Source: Bacteroidota bacterium
Lineage (GTDB): Bacteria; Bacteroidota; Bacteroidia; Bacteroidales; Bacteroidaceae
Direction of reading: 5' to 3'
Assembly: GCA_023458215.1 (NCBI GenBank)
Contig: JAEXAJ010000117.1
Location: 1 to 8,931, forward strand
Length of the DNA: 8,931 nt
Of the stretch, positions 5,673-8,931 are shown piece after piece; positions within the stretch are counted from its first letter, which is position 1, and each line of letters begins with the position of its first letter. Made by a program: the position numbers and the translations under genes. The notes beneath the pieces are model-generated. The model was not told the DNA's origin. It saw only the letters and a list, made by a program, of their open reading frames with translations, and searched no databases.

Positions 5673-7670
5673 ATGACTGTAAAAGAAAAAATAGAGCAAC
5701 TCAGAGCTGAATTACATCAGCATAATTACAATTACTATGTGCTGAATGCACCTCAAATATCTGATAAAGAGTTTGATGACAAGATGCGTGAATTACAGGA
5801 TATGGAAAAAGAACATCCTGAATTTCAAGATGATAATTCGCCTACAATGCGTGTAGGAAGCGATATAAACAAGAACTTTACGCAAGTATCACACAAATAT
5901 CCGATGCTTTCGCTTGGCAATACATACTCTGAAAGTGAAGTAACGGATTTCTATGAGCGTGTAAATAAAGCGCTGAATGAAGACTTTGAAATTTGTTGCG
6001 AACTTAAATATGACGGTACTTCTATCTCATTAACATACGAAGATGGCAAATTAGTGCGTGCCGTTACCCGTGGAGACGGAGAAAAAGGAGATGATGTAAC
6101 CGATAATGTGAAGACAATCCGTTCTATCCCTTTGGTGCTTCATGGCGATTACCCCCAATCATTCGAAATCAGAGGAGAAATCTTAATGCCTTGGGTAGTT
6201 TTCGAAGAGTTGAACCGTGAAAAGGAGGCTCGCGAAGAGCCTTTGTTTGCAAATCCGCGCAATGCCGCTTCAGGTACACTGAAATTGCAAAATTCCGCTA
6301 TTGTAGCTTCACGCAAACTCGATGCCTATTTGTATTACTTATTAGGAGAAGATTTACCTTGTGACGGGCATTATGAAAACCTGCAAAAGGCTGCCAGCTG
6401 GGGATTTAAGATATCGGAGCACATGAGAAAAGCCCATAGCCTGCAAGAAGTTTTTGATTTTATCAACTATTGGGACACCGAACGCAAAAATATGCCGGTG
6501 GCTACTGATGGTATTGTTTTTAAAGTCAACAGTTTAAGACAACAAAAAAACCTCGGTTTCACCGCAAAATCTCCCCGTTGGGCTATTGCCTATAAATTTC
6601 AGGCAGAACGCGCTTTGACCCGTTTAAATAAGGTCACCTATCAGGTAGGACGTACGGGTGCCGTAACCCCGGTAGCCAATCTCGATCCGGTACAACTTTC
6701 GGGAACAATAGTAAAAAGGGCATCTTTGCACAACGCAGATATCATCGAAGGACTGGATTTGCATGTCGGAGACATGGTATATGTAGAAAAAGGTGGAGAA
6801 ATCATTCCCAAAATTACAGGAGTCGATGAAGACGCCCGTGGCATGTTGCTCGGTGAAAAGGTAAGATTCATCACTCATTGCCCCGAATGTGGCAGCAAAC
6901 TGATACGCTATGAGGGTGAAGCCGCCCATTATTGCCCCAACGAAACAGCCTGCCCTCCACAAATAAAAGGCAAGATAGAACATTTCATTAGTCGTAAAGC
7001 GATGAACATTGATGGCTTGGGGCCGGAAACCGTAGATATGTTCTTCCGCCTAGGCCTGATAAAAGATACCGCAGATTTATACCAACTTACAGTTGACGAC
7101 ATCAAAGGACTGGATCGAATGGGAGAAAAGTCAGCAGAAAATATCATCAAAGGGATTGCCGCAAGCCGGGAAGTTCCTTTCGAAAGAGTACTGTTTGCAT
7201 TGGGTATTCGATTCGTTGGAGAAACCGTAGCCAAGAAAATAGCCAAATCGTTTACAGACATCGAAGAGCTAGAAAACGCAGACCTCGAAAAGTTGAAAAA
7301 CATCGATGAAATCGGAGAAAAAATAGCGCAAAGCATTTTATTATATTTCTCGAATCCAGCTAATTGCAATTTGATTCATCGCTTAAAGACTGCCGGTTTA
7401 CAGCTATTCCGTAAAGAAGAAGACCTTAGCGGATATACCGATAAACTGGCAGGACTATCCATAGTAATCAGTGGAGTATTCACCCATCACTCAAGAGATG
7501 AATACAAAGATATTATCGAAAAGAACGGCGGCAAGAATGTGGGAAGTATTTCTGCCAAGACCAGTTTCATATTAGCCGGAGACAATATGGGGCCTGCCAA
7601 ATTAGAAAAAGCAGAGAAACTGGGAATAAAGATTATGAGCGAAGATGAGTTTTTGGCGCTGATATCCTAA
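5673..7670 (+). CDS. ligA: NAD+-dependent DNA ligase
   Basis: The 665-aa enzyme seals nicks in duplex DNA during replication and repair, using NAD+ as the AMP donor. Domains in order are: domain Ia with [15 protein letters not shown] (17-31); the adenylation domain with nucleophile K112 in KYDG (112-115), TRGDG (132-136), [11 protein letters not shown] (194-204) and TDGIVFKV (278-285); the OB fold with YKFQAE and [11 protein letters not shown] (325-335); a zinc site of C403, C406, C421 and C427; helix-hairpin-helix repeats (about 445-560); and a C-terminal BRCT domain (about 588-665) starting [10 protein letters not shown]. The length matches the family. The frame is open back to 5511, but the earlier ATG lies inside trm[23 protein letters not shown] from 5673 is the expected N-terminus. 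All catalytic and zinc residues are present. Confidence 0.97.
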   Translation: MTVKEKIEQLRAELHQHNYNYYVLNAPQISDKEFDDKMRELQDMEKEHPEFQDDNSPTMRVGSDINKNFTQVSHKYPMLSLGNTYSESEVTDFYERVNKALNEDFEICCELKYDGTSISLTYEDGKLVRAVTRGDGEKGDDVTDNVKTIRSIPLVLHGDYPQSFEIRGEILMPWVVFEELNREKEAREEPLFANPRNAASGTLKLQNSAIVASRKLDAYLYYLLGEDLPCDGHYENLQKAASWGFKISEHMRKAHSLQEVFDFINYWDTERKNMPVATDGIVFKVNSLRQQKNLGFTAKSPRWAIAYKFQAERALTRLNKVTYQVGRTGAVTPVANLDPVQLSGTIVKRASLHNADIIEGLDLHVGDMVYVEKGGEIIPKITGVDEDARGMLLGEKVRFITHCPECGSKLIRYEGEAAHYCPNETACPPQIKGKIEHFISRKAMNIDGLGPETVDMFFRLGLIKDTADLYQLTVDDIKGLDRMGEKSAENIIKGIAASREVPFERVLFALGIRFVGETVAKKIAKSFTDIEELENADLEKLKNIDEIGEKIAQSILLYFSNPANCNLIHRLKTAGLQLFRKEEDLSGYTDKLAGLSIVISGVFTHHSRDEYKDIIEKNGGKNVGSISAKTSFILAGDNMGPAKLEKAEKLGIKIMSEDEFLALIS

Positions 7671-7677
7671 CAAATTT

Positions 7678-7711
7678 CTACAAAAAGCTTTTTTATAGCT
7701 TATATTTGTAG
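7678..7711 (+). terminator. Possible weak hairpin after ligA
   Basis: CTACAAA (7678-7684) can pair with TTTGTAG (7705-7711), and AAGCT (7685-7689) with AGCTT (7697-7701), leaving a three-base ATA bulge and a TTTTTAT loop. It is A/U-rich and lacks a T-run, so termination would be weak. Its right arm contains the TTTG proposed as the dapA -33 element. Confidence 0.25.
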
Positions 7712-7738
7712 GGCAAATCGAAAAAATTCGTACTTTTG
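7705..7738 (+). promoter_or_regulatory. Bacteroidota-type promoter of dapA
   Basis: TACTTTTG (7731-7738) matches the -7 TAnnTTTG element, and TTTG (7705-7708) serves as -33 with 22 bp between, slightly longer than usual. Transcription should begin near 7744-7746, about 30 nt before the dapA ATG. This gives dapA its own promoter rather than relying on ligA read-through. Confidence 0.65.
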
Positions 7739-7773
7739 CGAGTCATTTAATTAGAGATTACTTAATAATACTC

Positions 7774-8667
7774 ATGATACAGACAAGATTGAAAGGAATG
7801 GGGGTAGCGCTAATTACTCCATTTAAAGAGGATGAAAGCGTTGATTACGATGCGTTAATGCGTTTGGTAGATTATCAACTACAAAACAATACTGATTTTC
7901 TGTGCGTTCTGGGCACCACAGCAGAAACTCCGACATTGACGGAAGACGAAAAAAAGAAAATCAAGAAAATGGTTATCGAACGTGTCAATGGAAGAATACC
8001 TATTCTGCTCGGAGTAGGTGGAAACAACACGCGTGCCATAGTAGAATCATTGAAAAATGACGATTTCACCGGAGTTGATGCTATTCTTTCCGTTGTTCCT
8101 TATTACAACAAACCATCCCAAGAAGGTATTTATCAGCACTATAAGGCTATATCTGAAGCTACCGAATTGCCTATTGTACTTTATAACGTCCCTGGTCGTA
8201 CCGGTGTGAACATGAAGGCGGAAACAACCTTGCGCATTGCACGCGATTTCAAAAATGTGATTGCCATCAAGGAAGCTTCAGGCGACATCACCCAAATGGA
8301 TGACATCATTAAAAATAAACCTGCCAATTTTGACGTTATTTCAGGAGATGACGGCATTACCTTCCCTCTTATCACATTAGGAGCCGTTGGCATCATATCG
8401 GTCATCGGAAACGCATTTCCGCGTGAATTTAGCCGCATGGTACGTCTGGCATTGCAAGGCGACTATGCCAATGCACTGACAATCCATCACAAATTCGCCG
8501 AATTATTCAAGCTTCTGTTTGTTGACGGTAATCCTGCCGGCGTAAAAGCCATGCTAAATGTAATGGGAATGATTGAAAACAAGCTTCGTCTGCCGCTGGT
8601 ACCCACCCGAATTACTACTTTCGAAGCTATGCGTAAGATTTTGGATGAACTCAATATCAAATGCTAA
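7774..8667 (+). CDS. dapA: 4-hydroxy-tetrahydrodipicolinate synthase
   Basis: The 297-aa class I aldolase-fold enzyme condenses pyruvate with aspartate semialdehyde in the first step committed to lysine and diaminopimelate, needed for peptidoglycan. The Schiff-base lysine is K166 in AIKEASGD (164-171). The substrate-binding GTTAET motif is at 47-52, the catalytic tyrosines are Y110 (VPYYNKP) and Y137 (YNVPGRTG), and R142 matches the Arg that binds the semialdehyde carboxylate. The length and start (MIQTRLKGMGVALITPF) are typical. N-acetylneuraminate lyase and other family members are less likely because the GTTAE and YNVPGRTG motifs fit DapA and no sialic-acid genes are nearby. The gene has its own promoter and a strong terminator, so it is probably monocistronic. 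Confidence 0.95.
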   Translation: MIQTRLKGMGVALITPFKEDESVDYDALMRLVDYQLQNNTDFLCVLGTTAETPTLTEDEKKKIKKMVIERVNGRIPILLGVGGNNTRAIVESLKNDDFTGVDAILSVVPYYNKPSQEGIYQHYKAISEATELPIVLYNVPGRTGVNMKAETTLRIARDFKNVIAIKEASGDITQMDDIIKNKPANFDVISGDDGITFPLITLGAVGIISVIGNAFPREFSRMVRLALQGDYANALTIHHKFAELFKLLFVDGNPAGVKAMLNVMGMIENKLRLPLVPTRITTFEAMRKILDELNIKC

Positions 8668-8687
8668 AGATATAATGCCTCTAATTT

Positions 8688-8718
8688 AAAGCTCTGCCAA
8701 TGTGCAGAGCTTTTTTTT
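8688..8718 (+). terminator. Intrinsic terminator after dapA
   Basis: AAAGCTCTGC (8688-8697) pairs perfectly with GCAGAGCTTT (8704-8713) around a CAATGT loop, and is followed by an uninterrupted T-run at 8711-8718. It lies 20 bp after the dapA stop. The last T is also the first base of the inverted repeat copy described next. Confidence 0.92.
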
Positions 8719-8804
8719 GAAATGCATCATCTATTCACTTAAAATGAATGATGCGTTTACCATAAACAGATGATGCGTTTGACCGAAATAGATGATGCAT
8801 TTCA
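8718..8804. repeat. 22-bp-period ATGATGCRTTT repeats with one inverted copy
   Basis: ATGATGCGTTT occurs at 8748-8758 and 8770-8780, and ATGATGCATTT at 8792-8802; consecutive starts are exactly 22 bp apart. The 22-bp units at 8748 and 8770 also share part of their spacer (ACC and AAANAG). An inverted copy at 8718-8735 is the perfect 18-bp reverse complement of 8787-8804 (AATAGATGATGCATTTCA). The outer pair could form a long hairpin enclosing the two middle units. There are too few units and too short spacers for CRISPR. It may be a dispersed intergenic repeat, a multi-site operator for the gene at the right edge, or sites near an insertion sequence end. Confidence 0.8.
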
Positions 8805-8845
8805 CGGATCAATGTAAAAACCTGAGGGTTTAATTTTATAATTCT

Positions 8846-8853
8846 TATCTTTG
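8846..8853 (+). promoter_or_regulatory. Probable -7 element for the gene at the right edge
   Basis: TATCTTTG matches TAnnTTTG and lies 29 bp upstream of the ATG at 8883. The -33 position has only CCTG (8821-8824) at 21 bp spacing, a partial match. Confidence 0.5.
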
Positions 8854-8882
8854 TCGTATATAAAATATCACGCACTAATATA

Positions 8883-8931
8883 ATGGAAACAACCGGTTAC
8901 CGTCTTCTTCTTCCTGAAGGCACTTTAGATT
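8883..8931 (+). CDS. 5' end of a gene, possibly ISAon1-family transposase (truncated by window end)
   Basis: Only 16 codons are visible: METTGYRLLLPEGTLD, running off the window. The start follows a good -7 element at the right distance. From memory, the YxLLLPEGxLxYF beginning resembles the N-terminal region of ISAon1-family transposases found in Bacteroidota. The short unrelated repeat cluster just upstream would fit proximity to a mobile element. Sixteen residues are not enough for firm assignment, so treat this as a hypothetical protein start with a suggested family. Confidence 0.45.
   Translation, partial: METTGYRLLLPEGTLD

Noticed and set aside
6624..7369. Several minus-strand frames inside ligA
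   Set aside because: They are antisense shadows of conserved LigA domains, with compositions typical of non-coding frames.
8718..8804. CRISPR array
   Set aside because: The repeat core is 11 bp with about 11-bp gaps, one copy is inverted and no cas gene is present.

Overview
The window looks like chromosomal core sequence from a member of the Bacteroidales, probably Bacteroides or a close relative. The reasons are: moderately AT-rich coding DNA; upstream elements of the Bacteroidota type (-33 TTTG and -7 TAnnTTTG) ahead of several genes; no clear Shine-Dalgarno sequences; and protein variants such as a short TrmD (225 aa) and a short AMP nucleosidase. The genus is an inference, since there is no 16S or other marker gene here.

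Layout, left to right. Positions 1-672 hold the 3' part of AMP nucleosidase, followed by the DNA polymerase III delta subunit gene holA (718-1737), which ends in a clear intrinsic terminator. Next is a gene-free, very AT-rich stretch of about 800 bp. Its right two thirds carry a dense array of TGTAAT/ATTACA sites, many fitting the longer form AYAAYTGTAAT. The array runs into the promoter and leader of a small XRE-type helix-turn-helix regulator (2629-3093). After the regulator come pyrK and pyrD (3147-4822), the two subunits of an NAD-dependent class 1B dihydroorotate dehydrogenase, overlapping by 13 bp. A bidirectional terminator separates pyrD from the convergent trmD (minus strand, 4916-5593). 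trmD and the NAD+-dependent DNA ligase gene ligA (5673-7670) diverge from a compact pair of mirror-image promoters. dapA (7774-8667) follows with its own promoter and a strong terminator. The right edge holds a 22-bp-period ATGATGCRTTT repeat with one inverted copy, a -7-like promoter element and the first 16 codons of a gene that may be an ISAon1-family transposase.

Most genes are housekeeping: replication and repair (holA, ligA), tRNA modification (trmD), pyrimidine synthesis (pyrK, pyrD), purine salvage or degradation (AMP nucleosidase) and lysine/peptidoglycan precursor synthesis (dapA). They appear to form several short transcription units, not one functional operon. The unusual parts are the regulator with its repeat-rich upstream region (about 2100-3093) and the repeat cluster next to the possible mobile element (8718-8931).
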